Positions 8,348 to 17,855 of a stretch of DNA of 64,000 bases are shown here, one piece after another. The stretch covers positions 711,501 to 775,500 of the forward strand of contig NZ_CP080429.1 of NCBI RefSeq assembly GCF_019613795.1, in the 5' to 3' direction. The stretch comes from Flavobacterium litorale. GTDB taxonomy: Bacteria > Bacteroidota > Bacteroidia > Flavobacteriales > Flavobacteriaceae. A program made the translations under genes and the position numbers. The notes below the pieces were generated by a model. It was given only the letters and a program-made list of their open reading frames with translations. It had not been told where the DNA came from and did no database searches. Every line of letters starts with the position of its first letter. The stretch's first letter is position 1.

Positions 8348-10162
8348 ATGTCAGTAAAAGCAGAATCGTGGGGTTCAAGAGTAGGATTAATACTCGCTAT
8401 GGCTGGAAATGCTGTAGGACTGGGTAACTTTTTACGATTCCCAGTACAGGCAGTACAAAACGGCGGCGGAACATTTATAATACCTTACCTAGTTTGCTTT
8501 GTGGTAATGGGGCTACCCTTATTGTTTATAGAATGGTCTACAGGGCGATACGGCGGACGTTACGGCAACCACAGTACCCCTTACATACTGGACACTATGG
8601 CAAAAGGGCGTATTTGGAAATACATTGGTGTGTTTGGTATTTTTACCAATATTGCCGTAGCTTCCTACTATTGTTACATAGAATCGTGGACGATGAGCTA
8701 CGTGTACCACTCCATAATGGGTACGTTTAGCAATATGGACCAAGCGGGCATTGCCGATTTTTTCGATAAATATACTACCATAGGTAAATCGACAACGGGT
8801 ATACCCTACGAAGCCGTTATATTTTACGTAGTTTGTTTACTATTAAACACTTACATACTATCTAAAGGATTAAAAGGTATTGAGCGTGTTGCCAAAATTG
8901 GTATACCAATGCTACTGCTTTTTGGTGCAATATTAGCCATTAAGGGGCTTACATTAGGTACCGATGGTGCCTCGGAAATGTTCCCTGATGCGAATGCTTG
9001 GGATGGTTTAAACTTTTTATGGACACCGCAATTCGACTCGCTTACCAACCCTAAAGTATGGCTAGCAGCCGCAGGGCAAATATTCTTTACCCTATCCGTA
9101 GGTATGGGTACCATACACTGTTATGCTGCCTACCTAAAAACAAAGGACGACGTGGCACTAAACGCCGTATCGGCAGGTTTTATGAATGAGTTTGTAGAGG
9201 TAGTACTGGGTAGCCTTATTGTAATCCCAATTGCTGCAGGATATCTTGGTTTAGACTGGGTACTGCAAAATGCAGGCTTTGGTATGGCGTTCCAAACCAT
9301 GCCGTACCTCTTCCAGCAATGGGGTGAAACACTATCCGTATTTGCAGGTGTATTCTGGTTCGGATTACTCTTCTTTGCAGGAATTACCTCATCCCTCGCT
9401 ATGGGTACACCCTGGATGGGCTTTATGCGCGACGAGTTTAAATGGAGTGGTAAAAAAGGCGCATGGTCGTTTGGACTTATTATCCTGTTAATGGGGCTTC
9501 CAACGGTATTCTTTTACAAGCAAGGCGTATTTGATGAGTACGATTATTGGGCAGGAACGGTAAGCCTTGTAGTATTTGCTTTCCTCGAAACCATATTATT
9601 TGCATGGATATTTGGTATTAAAAAAGGCTGGGCAGAAATTAACATGGGTGCCGATATTAAAGTACCCATAGTATTTAAGTACATGATATTGGTAGTAACA
9701 CCGTTACTGTTGGCTTGGGTACTATTTAGCAGCCTACCCGATATGGCAGACAAAATTACCAACCAAGACACGAATAACAAAGAGTGGTTTACCGATACGT
9801 TTTATGCCGAAAATCTTGATGCCGATGGTGTGAAAACAGGTGTAGTAGATTCGGTAGCGACCAATTTTATAAAATTGTCGTACCAAAACGAAAAGCAGGT
9901 ATATAACAAGGATTTAGACAAGCTAGAAACAGAAGTTTTTACCGACTATAAAACCTATAGCTTTAAAGACGGACAAACCGTTACAGTAAGTAAAGGCGAC
10001 ATTATAAAACCAAAAGATACAATTGCTACAGGTAGCTTTACCAACAATGTATTTTATAAAACACTGGGTAGGTTATTTTTAGTAGGACTATTTTTATTTA
10101 TTAGCCTAGTAGTATACAGAGCATACGTTAAACGCAGAAAAGAAGGAAGGGTACACTCATGA
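8348..10162 (+). CDS. Sodium-dependent transporter of the NSS/SNF family
   Basis: A 604-residue inner-membrane Na+-coupled symporter with the LeuT fold, probably for amino acids or similar amines. The TM1 signature GNAVGLGNFLRFP (about residues 20-32) lines the substrate and sodium sites. About a dozen hydrophobic segments follow, and a polar insert (about 478-570) precedes the last TM segment and a basic tail. A small membrane-protein gene overlaps its stop (ATGA), as in two-component NSS systems. The substrate cannot be told from sequence. Confidence 0.92.
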   Translation: MSVKAESWGSRVGLILAMAGNAVGLGNFLRFPVQAVQNGGGTFIIPYLVCFVVMGLPLLFIEWSTGRYGGRYGNHSTPYILDTMAKGRIWKYIGVFGIFTNIAVASYYCYIESWTMSYVYHSIMGTFSNMDQAGIADFFDKYTTIGKSTTGIPYEAVIFYVVCLLLNTYILSKGLKGIERVAKIGIPMLLLFGAILAIKGLTLGTDGASEMFPDANAWDGLNFLWTPQFDSLTNPKVWLAAAGQIFFTLSVGMGTIHCYAAYLKTKDDVALNAVSAGFMNEFVEVVLGSLIVIPIAAGYLGLDWVLQNAGFGMAFQTMPYLFQQWGETLSVFAGVFWFGLLFFAGITSSLAMGTPWMGFMRDEFKWSGKKGAWSFGLIILLMGLPTVFFYKQGVFDEYDYWAGTVSLVVFAFLETILFAWIFGIKKGWAEINMGADIKVPIVFKYMILVVTPLLLAWVLFSSLPDMADKITNQDTNNKEWFTDTFYAENLDADGVKTGVVDSVATNFIKLSYQNEKQVYNKDLDKLETEVFTDYKTYSFKDGQTVTVSKGDIIKPKDTIATGSFTNNVFYKTLGRLFLVGLFLFISLVVYRAYVKRRKEGRVHS

Positions 10163-10311
10163 AAACAGAAGCATTAATAACGATGGTATTGGCGCAAGGC
10201 TTTGTAATAGCAATGGCAGGGTACTTTTTTTATAAAGTACTCACTACTAAACCAAAGCAAGAACCCGACTCGTACTCGGAAAACGACGACGTTACTGACC
10301 GACAGGAATAA
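10159..10311 (+). CDS. Small single-TM partner of the NSS transporter (MetS-like)
   Basis: A 50-codon frame starts in the ATGA overlap with the transporter stop and ends in a TAA. Residues 5-28 (ALITMVLAQGFVIAMAGYFF) form one membrane helix, followed by an acidic, polar tail. The overlap suggests translational coupling. In some NSS systems, such as the MetPS methionine transporter, a small membrane subunit is encoded directly after the transporter, and this gene has that position and shape. Its exact role is inferred, not seen. Confidence 0.7.
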   Translation: MKTEALITMVLAQGFVIAMAGYFFYKVLTTKPKQEPDSYSENDDVTDRQE

Positions 10312-10391
10312 TAACGTTTGTTTGTGGTTTAGAGTTAAGCGTTTACTGATAAAAAAACCAATCCGAAACCAATAGCCCAAACATACAGCTT

Positions 10392-10464
10392 GTCATTGCG
10401 AGCGTAGTGCAACGGAGCGTGGCAATCCGTTCAGATTACTTCGTCGTGCCTCCTCGTAATGACA
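10392..10464. repeat. REP-like inverted repeat, TCATTGCGAG family
   Basis: GTCATTGCGAG at the left pairs with CTCGTAATGAC at the right, with asymmetric inner arms (AGTGCAACGGAGC and TACTTCGTCGTGCC). It lies in the 205-base gap between two convergent genes (NSS partner and AstE-like). Nearly the same element occurs inverted at 11943-12016. Confidence 0.85.
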
Positions 10465-10516
10465 GACCTAAAGCCTGACTGCGACTGGAGCTGCAAACTA
10501 CTAATACAAAACCAAC

Positions 10517-11482
10517 TCACTCCTCCAGTTTACTGGTAATATGAAAAACGGCATCGCCTTGGTACACAATCGGTGCATCGTTACCATTAATAATATACCC
10601 CCTATGTGGTGCCTTAAGCGCATGCTCAGACTTACCAAACGGGTCGGTAATAAGCGCAATAACATCCCCTTTTTCAACCAATTTACCTACCGAAGTAAGA
10701 TTTTGCAACAACCCCGAGTAACTAGCGCGTATCCAAACCGAACGCTCTATATATACCGAAGGTACAGGTGCAGGCTTGGCGTTCTTTTTCGGGTTTAGCA
10801 TATCCAAATGCGCTAAAAAACGCTTTGCACCCTTTACCCCCTCGCGGGTAACAACAGGGTTCAGGTCTAACGATTTTCCGCCCTCAAACAACAACACCTT
10901 TACGCCCAACCTACCGCAAGCATTCCTAAACGAACCTGCTATGTTTTTAGAGTACAAGGTAAACGGTGCATTAAACACATCGGCAAGCGCACGCAATTCA
11001 GGGTTATTCGGTACAATCCGAATTTGAGGCGCATTAAAACGGCTTGCCCCTCCAGCATGAAAATCAACACAATAATCAATATGTGGAATAATTTCGTGCA
11101 ACAAATGCCATGCAAAACGACCTGCTAACGACCCACGCTGACTACCCGGGAAAACCCTATTCAGGTCGCGCCCATCCGGAAACTCCCTACTCTTATTAAT
11201 AAAACCAAAAATATTAATAACAGGCATGCAAATAATAGTACCTCGTTTGGGCTTGTTAATTTTGCGTACAATTAGCTGGCGTACTATTTCAGTACCATTA
11301 ATCTCATCACCGTGCAAACCTGCACAAAACAACACCACAGGTCCGTCCTCAGTAGCACGCTCTACAATAATGGGTACTTTAAGCTTGTTCATGGTATGCA
11401 AGCGTGCAATTTCCATGTTAATGGTTTTACTCTCCCCCAACGAAACCGTTTCGCCAAGTATTGTTATATCACTATCAGCCAT
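10517..11482 (-). CDS. Succinylglutamate desuccinylase/aspartoacylase-family zinc hydrolase
   Basis: A 321-residue M14-like zinc hydrolase of the AstE/AspA family, which deacylates N-acyl amino acids. Zinc motifs are visible: GLHGDE (His57, Glu60) and DFHAGG (His142). The C-terminal ~70 residues carry a small beta domain (SGLLQNLTSVGKLVEKGD) seen in the long members of this family. The true substrate is not evident. It stands alone between two repeat-bearing gaps. Confidence 0.85.
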   Translation of the reverse strand: MADSDITILGETVSLGESKTINMEIARLHTMNKLKVPIIVERATEDGPVVLFCAGLHGDEINGTEIVRQLIVRKINKPKRGTIICMPVINIFGFINKSREFPDGRDLNRVFPGSQRGSLAGRFAWHLLHEIIPHIDYCVDFHAGGASRFNAPQIRIVPNNPELRALADVFNAPFTLYSKNIAGSFRNACGRLGVKVLLFEGGKSLDLNPVVTREGVKGAKRFLAHLDMLNPKKNAKPAPVPSVYIERSVWIRASYSGLLQNLTSVGKLVEKGDVIALITDPFGKSEHALKAPHRGYIINGNDAPIVYQGDAVFHITSKLEE

Positions 11483-11570
11483 AAAGTTATTTTATACGTG
11501 TAAAAGTAGCTATTAAACCAATATGTTAAATATTTATGAGCTATAAATATCAGCCCATACAAAACGAACT

Positions 11571-11659
11571 CCTGCAAGGTCTGGAGTACCTTGTAGGTAT
11601 GGTTTACATATTAGTATATAAACTACACTATACCTACAAGATTTCAAAAATCTTGCAGG
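11571..11659. repeat. Hairpin doublet, copy 1 of a 249-base direct duplication
   Basis: The first hairpin (11571-11597) has CCTGCAAG/CTTGTAGG arms and the second (11633-11659) has CCTACAAG/CTTGCAGG arms. The doublet and its upstream flank (around CAGCCCATACAAAAC) recur about 249 bases downstream, so the whole block was duplicated in the uvrC upstream gap. Confidence 0.87.
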
Positions 11660-11819
11660 AAAACAACAAGTGAACTCTACTTTGTAATCATATAAAAGTA
11701 CAACACAGTAATCTGCAACGATTGCGGCGCTACACCCGCAAACTAAGATAAAGGTCAAATTGAAAAAGTATATATTAAATGCTTATCAGGTATAAATACC
11801 AGCCCATACAAAACCAATT

Positions 11820-11914
11820 CCCGCAAGGTCTGGAATACCTTGTAGGTGTAGTGTAATGCTCTAATTTTTAACCAATAATAGGTAAAACCTACAAGATTTC
11901 AAAAATCTTGCAGG
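11820..11914. repeat. Hairpin doublet, copy 2
   Basis: Hairpins at 11820-11846 and 11888-11914 repeat the arrangement of the doublet at 11571-11659. The 619-base gap before uvrC holds only these doublets, one REP-like element and a short run of GAAAACT-type repeats (12030-12080). I see no gene in it. Confidence 0.87.
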
Positions 11915-11942
11915 AAAACAACAATAGGTTAAATACCCGCAT

Positions 11943-12016
11943 GTCATTACGAGGAGGCACGACGAAGTAATCCGAATATGGATTGCCACGCTCCGTTGCA
12001 CTACGCTCGCAATGAC
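11943..12016. repeat. REP-like inverted repeat, TCATTGCGAG family, inverted copy
   Basis: GTCATTACGAGGAGGCACG at the left and GCTCGCAATGAC at the right. The whole element is close to the reverse complement of the copy at 10392-10464, about 1.5 kb away. Together they bracket the AstE-like gene as a large inverted pair. Confidence 0.85.
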
Positions 12017-12089
12017 AAACCCAAAATCTTTAACTGAAAACTGTACCTCATGACTGAAAACTGTACGCTGAAAACTCAAAACTAAATAC

Positions 12090-12097
12090 TAACTTTG
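12090..12097 (+). promoter_or_regulatory. Possible -7 box of uvrC, very close to the start codon
   Basis: TAACTTTG ends 4 bases before the uvrC ATG. If this is the -7 element, transcription would start at or just inside the ATG, giving a leaderless or nearly leaderless mRNA. No clear -33 TTTG is present. Confidence 0.4.
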
Positions 12098-12101
12098 TAG
12101 T

Positions 12102-13898
12102 ATGCCAACGCAGTTAGAACTCCAAATACAAACCATGCCCGATAGCCCGGGGGTATATCAATATTTTGATAAAGACGATAACCTCCTTTATGTAGGTAAA
12201 GCCAAAAACCTCAAAAAGCGGGTAATGTCCTATTTTAATAAAACCAGCGATTCGGGGCGTATTCGCATTATGGTACGTAAAATAGTTCGGGTAAAGCACA
12301 TAGTAGTCCCTACCGAAAGCGAGGCATTAATACTGGAAAACAATCTGATAAAAAGCCTAAAACCCCGCTATAACATTCTGTTACGGGACGATAAAAGCTA
12401 CCCTTGGATTTGCATAAAAAAAGAACGCTTTTCGCGCGTGTTTGCTACCCGTAACGTAATTAAAGACGGTTCGGAGTATTTCGGCCCCTACACCTCCTTT
12501 AAAACCGTACAAACACTATTGGGGCTTATTCGGGAGCTGTACCCACTCCGTACGTGTAATTACGACCTCAGTGAAAGCAACATACAATCGGGCAAGTACA
12601 AAGTATGCTTGGAGTACCATATTGGCAACTGTAAAGGACCCTGCGAAGGCTACGAGCGTTTAGAAGACTACCAAGACTGCGTTAACGATATTAGAGATAT
12701 ACTACGCGGTAATTTTAAACAAAGCCTAAAATCGTTCCGAACCAAAATGCAAGAACTGGCTGCCGAAATGAAGTTTGAGGAAGCACAGGAAATTAAAGAG
12801 AAAATAGAGGCGTTAGAAAATTACCAAGCCCGCAGTACCGTATTCAATCCGCGCATTAACAACCTCGATGTATTTAGCATTGTAAGCGACGAGAGTATGG
12901 CGTACGTTAACTACATACAAGTAGCGCATGGGGCAATAGTACGCTCGCACACTATGGAAATTAAAAAGAAACTGGACGAACCCGACGAGGATTTACTCCA
13001 AATTGCTGCCGTAGAGCTACGCGAACGTTTTGAGTTACGCTCCAAAGAAGTACTCGCACCTTTTGCCATTAATTTAGGCGAAAACGTAAAAGTTACCGTA
13101 CCTAAAGTAGGCGATAAAAAACAAATACTGGACCTTAGTAACCGTAATGCACGCTTTCACAGAATGGATCAGTTAAAGCAAATTAAAATTGTAGACCCCG
13201 ATAGGCACACCAACCGCATTATGGCACAAATGAAAAAAGATTTGCGCCTACCTACCGAACCGCGACACATTGAATGTTTTGATAACAGTAACATACAAGG
13301 TACCAACCCCGTAGCCGCCTGCGTAGTATTTAAAGATGGTAAACCCAGTAAAAAAGATTACCGCCACTTTAATATTAAAACAGTAGAAGGACCCGACGAT
13401 TTTGCGAGTATGGAAGAGGTAGTACACCGCCGTTACCGCAGGCTATTGGAAGAAGACCAACCCTTACCCCAACTCATTATTATAGATGGCGGTAAGGGGC
13501 AATTATCATCCGCGTTAAAAAGTTTAGATGCATTGGGGCTGCGTGGTAAAATCACTATCTTAGGCATCGCAAAACGGTTAGAAGAAATTTATTATCCTGG
13601 CGACTCCGTACCTTTGTATTTAGACAAGAAATCAGAAACGCTAAAAATAATACAACACCTCCGTAACGAGGCACACCGCTTTGGTATAACCCACCATCGC
13701 GACAGGCGTAGTAAAAGTGCATTACAAACATCGGTAGAGAGCATACCGGGCATAGGCGAAAAAACAATGGTAACATTATTAAAATATTTTAAGTCGGTTA
13801 AACGTTTAAAGGAAGCTACCGAACCTGATATTGCCAAAGTAATAGGTCCTGCCAAAGCAAAAAAAATTGCCGAATTTTACCAAATAAAGCCCAACTGA
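12102..13898 (+). CDS. uvrC: Excinuclease ABC subunit C
   Basis: Dual-incision nuclease of nucleotide excision repair, acting with UvrA and UvrB. The 598-residue protein has an N-terminal GIY-YIG nuclease (about 14-95; PGVYQYF and LLYVGKAKNLKKRV), a Cys cluster (CLEYHIGNCKGPCEGY), a UVR domain (about 205-240), the RNase H-like second nuclease with ECFDNSN and IIDGGKGQL, and C-terminal helix-hairpin-helix motifs (SIPGIGEKT). Its TGA stop overlaps the ATG of the patatin gene by one base, so the two are coupled. Confidence 0.97.
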   Translation: MPTQLELQIQTMPDSPGVYQYFDKDDNLLYVGKAKNLKKRVMSYFNKTSDSGRIRIMVRKIVRVKHIVVPTESEALILENNLIKSLKPRYNILLRDDKSYPWICIKKERFSRVFATRNVIKDGSEYFGPYTSFKTVQTLLGLIRELYPLRTCNYDLSESNIQSGKYKVCLEYHIGNCKGPCEGYERLEDYQDCVNDIRDILRGNFKQSLKSFRTKMQELAAEMKFEEAQEIKEKIEALENYQARSTVFNPRINNLDVFSIVSDESMAYVNYIQVAHGAIVRSHTMEIKKKLDEPDEDLLQIAAVELRERFELRSKEVLAPFAINLGENVKVTVPKVGDKKQILDLSNRNARFHRMDQLKQIKIVDPDRHTNRIMAQMKKDLRLPTEPRHIECFDNSNIQGTNPVAACVVFKDGKPSKKDYRHFNIKTVEGPDDFASMEEVVHRRYRRLLEEDQPLPQLIIIDGGKGQLSSALKSLDALGLRGKITILGIAKRLEEIYYPGDSVPLYLDKKSETLKIIQHLRNEAHRFGITHHRDRRSKSALQTSVESIPGIGEKTMVTLLKYFKSVKRLKEATEPDIAKVIGPAKAKKIAEFYQIKPN

Positions 13899-16102
13899 TG
13901 AAAAAAATTGTACTCCTGTTACTTTGCTCGCTACTATTTGGTACGGTTACCGCACAGGAGGACACAATTGCCACCACCAAACCCAAAATAGGCTTAGTAC
14001 TAAGCGGAGGCGGTGCCAAAGGGCTCGCCCACATCGGGGTACTAAAGGTGTTGGAAAAAGCAGGTATCAAAATCGATTATATTGGCGGTACAAGTATGGG
14101 TGCCATAGTAGGTGGGCTGTACGCAGCAGGCTACTCGGCAAACGAACTCGATTCTATTTTTAGAAGCCTCGATTCTGATGCGTTAATACAAGACTATTCG
14201 CCCAGAGATTCCAAAAGCTTTTTCGAAAAACGTAATGACGAGCTATATGCCCTAACCCTACCCTTTAAAAACTTTAAAGTAGGTTTCCCCGCAGGCTTCT
14301 CCAAAGGATTATACAATTACACTACCGTAAACCGCCTTACCAACAATGTACGACACATACGCAATTTTAACAAACTCCCTATACCCTTTGTATGTATTGC
14401 CACCGATATAGAAACAGGCGAAGAAGTTGTACTACGCGAAGGTATACTGCCCGATGCCATACTTGCCAGTGGAGCATTCCCATCGTTATACTACCCCGTA
14501 GAGATTGATGGTAGGTTGCTGATAGACGGTGGAGTAACCAACAACTATCCCGTCGAGGAAGTACGAAAAATGGGCGCCGATATTATTATTGGTGTAGATG
14601 TGCAAGACGGGCTAAAAGACCGTACCCAAATTAAAGGCGCTACAGGCATACTGGTACAAATAAACAACTACCAGATGATTAAAAAAATGAAGGCTAAGCG
14701 CAAAGCTACCGACATTTATATAAAACCTGATATTTCCGATTATAACGTAGTATCGTTTGATGAAGGTCCTGCCATTATAGACGAGGGCGAAAAATCGGCA
14801 AACATTATCCTCGAAAAATTAAAAAAACTAGGCAAAGGCAGCCCCCTTGTAAAACCACCCCTAGCCATAAGCGACTCTATTAATGTAGAGGCGATAGAGA
14901 TAGAAGGGCTTAAAAACTACGGGCGTGCCTACGTTATTGGTAAGCTCAACTTTAAACCTGGCTCAAAAGTTTCGTATAAAAAATTCAATCACGGTATAAG
15001 CAACCTCAACTCCACCCAAAACTTTAGGGCAATATCCTATTGTTTTGACGAAGGCGATGAGGGCGATATACTAAAACTTAAAGTAGCCGAAAACCCCGTA
15101 AACAGCTACCTAAAACTAGGGCTGCATTACGATGGGTTGTACAAAAGTGCCGTACTGGTTAACCTTACCCACAAAAATCTGTTTAGGCGAGGCGATGTAA
15201 TAGCTGCCGATGTAATACTGGGCGATAATTTTAGGTACATGTTTAACTACTACATGGATAATGGTTTTTATACCAGCTACGGAATACGCTCTACCTTTAA
15301 TAGTTTTAACCGCAATTTGCCTGCTAGTATTACAGGCGACGACGACCTTTTTGATGCCGTAAATATTGATTATACCGATTTTACCAACCAACTATACATA
15401 CAAACCATATTTGCCCAAAAATTTTTAGTAGGCGGAGGCGTAGAGCACAAGCACCTAAAAATAGAATCGGAAACGTTAAGTAACGATAGCGATAAAACGT
15501 TTGACGATAGCGATTATTACTCGGCGTACGGTTACCTAACGTTTGATTCGTACGATAACCGCTACTTCCCTACAAAGGGATGGTATTTTTCGGGCGAAGC
15601 CAAATCGTTTTTATACTCTACCGATTATACGGATGAGTTTAACCGTTTTAGCATCTTTAAAGTCGAAATGGGTACGGCAAAAAGGCTACACCACAAAGTT
15701 ACGTTAGAGCTGCAAGCCGAAGGCGGTTTTACCGTAAATGGCGATAATAGCGTTACCTTTTTCGATTTTGTATTAGGAGGCTACGGCTACCACACCATTA
15801 ACAACTTTAGGCATTTTTATGGGTACGATTTTTTAAGCATTTCGGGCAATAGCTACCTAAAAGGGCGTGCCACTTTAGACTGGGAGCTGTTTAGGAAAAA
15901 CCACCTGAGCCTATCGGCAAATTATGCCAACTTAGGCGATAACCTGTTGGACAAAGGCGAAATACTATCCATACCGCAATATACAGGCTATGCCCTAGGT
16001 TATGGCTTAGAAACCATGATAGGACCCGTGGAGTTAAAACACAGTTGGTCGCCCGAAACCAACAAGCACTTTACATGGGTTAGCGTAGGGTTTTGGTTTT
16101 AA
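13898..16102 (+). CDS. Patatin-like phospholipase fused to an outer-membrane beta-barrel
   Basis: A 734-residue exported protein with a signal peptide (1-19). The patatin domain (about 30-240) has the GGGAKGLAHIG oxyanion motif, nucleophile Ser66 in GGTSMGA and the catalytic aspartate in LIDGGVTNNYP. A POTRA-like linker (about 325-400) and a C-terminal D15/BamA-like barrel (about 400-734, ending in WVSVGFWF) follow. This layout matches PlpD-type (type Vd) autotransported or surface-held lipases. The ATG overlaps the uvrC stop by one base. Confidence 0.9.
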   Translation: MKKIVLLLLCSLLFGTVTAQEDTIATTKPKIGLVLSGGGAKGLAHIGVLKVLEKAGIKIDYIGGTSMGAIVGGLYAAGYSANELDSIFRSLDSDALIQDYSPRDSKSFFEKRNDELYALTLPFKNFKVGFPAGFSKGLYNYTTVNRLTNNVRHIRNFNKLPIPFVCIATDIETGEEVVLREGILPDAILASGAFPSLYYPVEIDGRLLIDGGVTNNYPVEEVRKMGADIIIGVDVQDGLKDRTQIKGATGILVQINNYQMIKKMKAKRKATDIYIKPDISDYNVVSFDEGPAIIDEGEKSANIILEKLKKLGKGSPLVKPPLAISDSINVEAIEIEGLKNYGRAYVIGKLNFKPGSKVSYKKFNHGISNLNSTQNFRAISYCFDEGDEGDILKLKVAENPVNSYLKLGLHYDGLYKSAVLVNLTHKNLFRRGDVIAADVILGDNFRYMFNYYMDNGFYTSYGIRSTFNSFNRNLPASITGDDDLFDAVNIDYTDFTNQLYIQTIFAQKFLVGGGVEHKHLKIESETLSNDSDKTFDDSDYYSAYGYLTFDSYDNRYFPTKGWYFSGEAKSFLYSTDYTDEFNRFSIFKVEMGTAKRLHHKVTLELQAEGGFTVNGDNSVTFFDFVLGGYGYHTINNFRHFYGYDFLSISGNSYLKGRATLDWELFRKNHLSLSANYANLGDNLLDKGEILSIPQYTGYALGYGLETMIGPVELKHSWSPETNKHFTWVSVGFWF

Positions 16103-16162
16103 GCCATCCGCGAAAATCGGCATAATCAGTGTAATTCGTGTTCCAAAAAATGCATTATCATT

Positions 16163-16170
16163 TATCTTTG
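16163..16170 (+). promoter_or_regulatory. Possible -7 box of the 5-formyl-THF cyclo-ligase gene
   Basis: TATCTTTG is a perfect match to the -7 consensus and ends 5 bases before the ATG at 16176. As at uvrC, transcription would begin at about the start codon, suggesting a leaderless mRNA. Confidence 0.5.
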
Positions 16171-16175
16171 CCTTC

Positions 16176-16739
16176 ATGACAAAAAACGAAATCCGTAGCA
16201 AATACCGCGCACTCCGTAAGGAAATGCCACCCGAAGCAGTAGAAGCGCAAAGCCTTGCCATTGCCAACCAACTGTTACAACTACCCGTTTGGGATAAAAC
16301 CTACTACCACTTGTTTTTAACCATAGAAGAACAAAAAGAGGTACAAACCGAATTTGTATTGCACCTGCTGGCAGGTAAGGATAAAGAGGTGGTTATAGCT
16401 ACATCGGATTTTGAAACGCATACCATGCAGCACTACTTGCTTACAGACAATACCAAACTTGTAAAAAACAAGTACGGCATACCCGAACCCGTAGCGGGGC
16501 TAGAAGTACCCATCACTAAAATAGATGTTGTTTTTGTACCGCTTTTGGGTTTTGATGCAAATGGAAACCGCATAGGGTATGGCAAGGGTTTTTACGACCG
16601 TTTTTTAGCCGAATGCCGACCCGATACTGTAAAAATTGGGTTGAGTTTTTTTGAAGCAGAAACTACACCACTACCCCACAGCCCTACCGATATTGGTTTG
16701 GATTATTGCGTAACACCCCAAAAAACATACACTTTTTAG
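16176..16739 (+). CDS. 5-formyltetrahydrofolate cyclo-ligase
   Basis: ATP-dependent enzyme turning 5-formyl-THF into 5,10-methenyl-THF in folate metabolism. The 187-residue length is normal for the family. The N-terminal basic motif (KNEIRSKYRALRK) and the C-terminal signature VPLLGFDANGNRIGYGKGFY (ending in YDRFL) are present. It is transcribed in the direction of uvrC and the patatin gene but has its own likely promoter. Confidence 0.93.
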   Translation: MTKNEIRSKYRALRKEMPPEAVEAQSLAIANQLLQLPVWDKTYYHLFLTIEEQKEVQTEFVLHLLAGKDKEVVIATSDFETHTMQHYLLTDNTKLVKNKYGIPEPVAGLEVPITKIDVVFVPLLGFDANGNRIGYGKGFYDRFLAECRPDTVKIGLSFFEAETTPLPHSPTDIGLDYCVTPQKTYTF

Positions 16740-17049
16740 TAGCTAATATTTAACTTAATAAGTGCATATAATAATTAGTACCTCTGCTAAATGACAGAAA
16801 AGGAGCATAGAAAAACCGGAAATTTGTGACGATTTTTTCCTACAAATGAGGCTTTTAAATATTAAATTGGGTTAATTTTTTACGATAATCTATAAAAATT
16901 AACACTTAATCGAATAGTAAATTTTAGACGGTAGATAATTCGTATTTTAGCTTACGAACTCCAAAAGATAGATAATCTAGTCAACAGACAATTATTTACC
17001 TCCCCCGTAAATAATTTACATTTGCTATTTAAAGGCTGTTATAGTAACA
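16740..17049. other. 310-base A/T-rich gap without a gene
   Basis: The stretch lies between convergent genes. It contains no coding frame that I can support. The SDR terminator-like hairpin begins at its right edge. A TACATTTG box near 17017 on the plus strand faces into the SDR 3' end and is probably chance. Confidence 0.5.
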
Positions 17050-17063
17050 CTATAGCAGCCTTA
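17031..17063. terminator. Hairpin at the 3' end of the SDR gene
   Basis: GGCTG.TATAG and CTATA.CAGCC arms form a long stem that includes the SDR stop codon, flanked by AAA and TT. It would serve minus-strand termination, although the T-run is short. Confidence 0.55.
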
Positions 17064-17742
17064 ATTTATTCATACCCCCATCTACGGCAAGCACTTGCCC
17101 AGTTACCCAGCTCGCATTTTCGCCCAGTAAAAAAGTAATGGCTTGCGCCAAATCGTTAGGTGTACCTATTTTTTTAAGCGGATTGCGGTTTTTGGCAGCT
17201 TCTGCCTTATCTTCCGAGCCTAATAAACGTTCGGCAAGTGGCGTATCGGTTAACGATGGTGCTACGCAGTTTACCCTTACTTTTGGGGCAAGTTCTGCTG
17301 CTAACGAGCGGGTTAAGCCCTCTACGGCACCTTTTGCCATAGCTACCGAGGCATGAAAAGGCATACCCGTAGTTACTGCCACCGTACTAATAAACACTAC
17401 CGATGCTATACTGCTTTTTTTAAGGTTGCGCACATACGCTTGAGTAAAAGCTGCTGCGCCTAGCGCACTCACGGTATAATCGGTAGTAAAATCTTCTTCG
17501 GTTATACGATGAAAGGGTTTTAGGTTGATGGTGCCTGGGAAGTACACCAACCCATCTATCGCCCCCTCAACCGCAGGGAAAGCATCAAAACTGTACGACG
17601 GTACGGTGTGCCACTCGGCATAATTATCGTGTTGTGTTTCTTTTGTAGATATTCCGATAACTTTATGCCCTTGCTCTGATAGTAACGCTGCGGCTTGCAC
17701 TGCCATTGCCGACGATGCTCCTGCAAATATGTATGTAGCCAT
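17050..17742 (-). CDS. Short-chain dehydrogenase/reductase
   Basis: A 230-residue classical SDR with an N-terminal Rossmann fold. The nucleotide-binding stretch is the slightly unusual IFAGASSAMA. The usual SDR active-site Tyr in YxxxK seems altered: the matching segment reads ASVAMAKGAVEG, with Ser/Ala where Tyr is expected and Lys retained. The C-terminal WVTGQVLAVDGG motif is typical. I start at the ATG at 17742, which opens directly on the Rossmann strand; an in-frame ATG 20 codons upstream adds residues without family similarity. The substrate is unknown. Confidence 0.82.
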   Translation of the reverse strand: MATYIFAGASSAMAVQAAALLSEQGHKVIGISTKETQHDNYAEWHTVPSYSFDAFPAVEGAIDGLVYFPGTINLKPFHRITEEDFTTDYTVSALGAAAFTQAYVRNLKKSSIASVVFISTVAVTTGMPFHASVAMAKGAVEGLTRSLAAELAPKVRVNCVAPSLTDTPLAERLLGSEDKAEAAKNRNPLKKIGTPNDLAQAITFLLGENASWVTGQVLAVDGGMNKLRLL

Positions 17743-17855
17743 AATTTGGTATGATTTATAGTACAAATTTACCGAATTACTAACGGGCTGCACCTTAAAC
17801 AAGTACTAAACTATTCTAAACAAAAAATAGGGTGTAAGGGTATAATAACGGGTTG

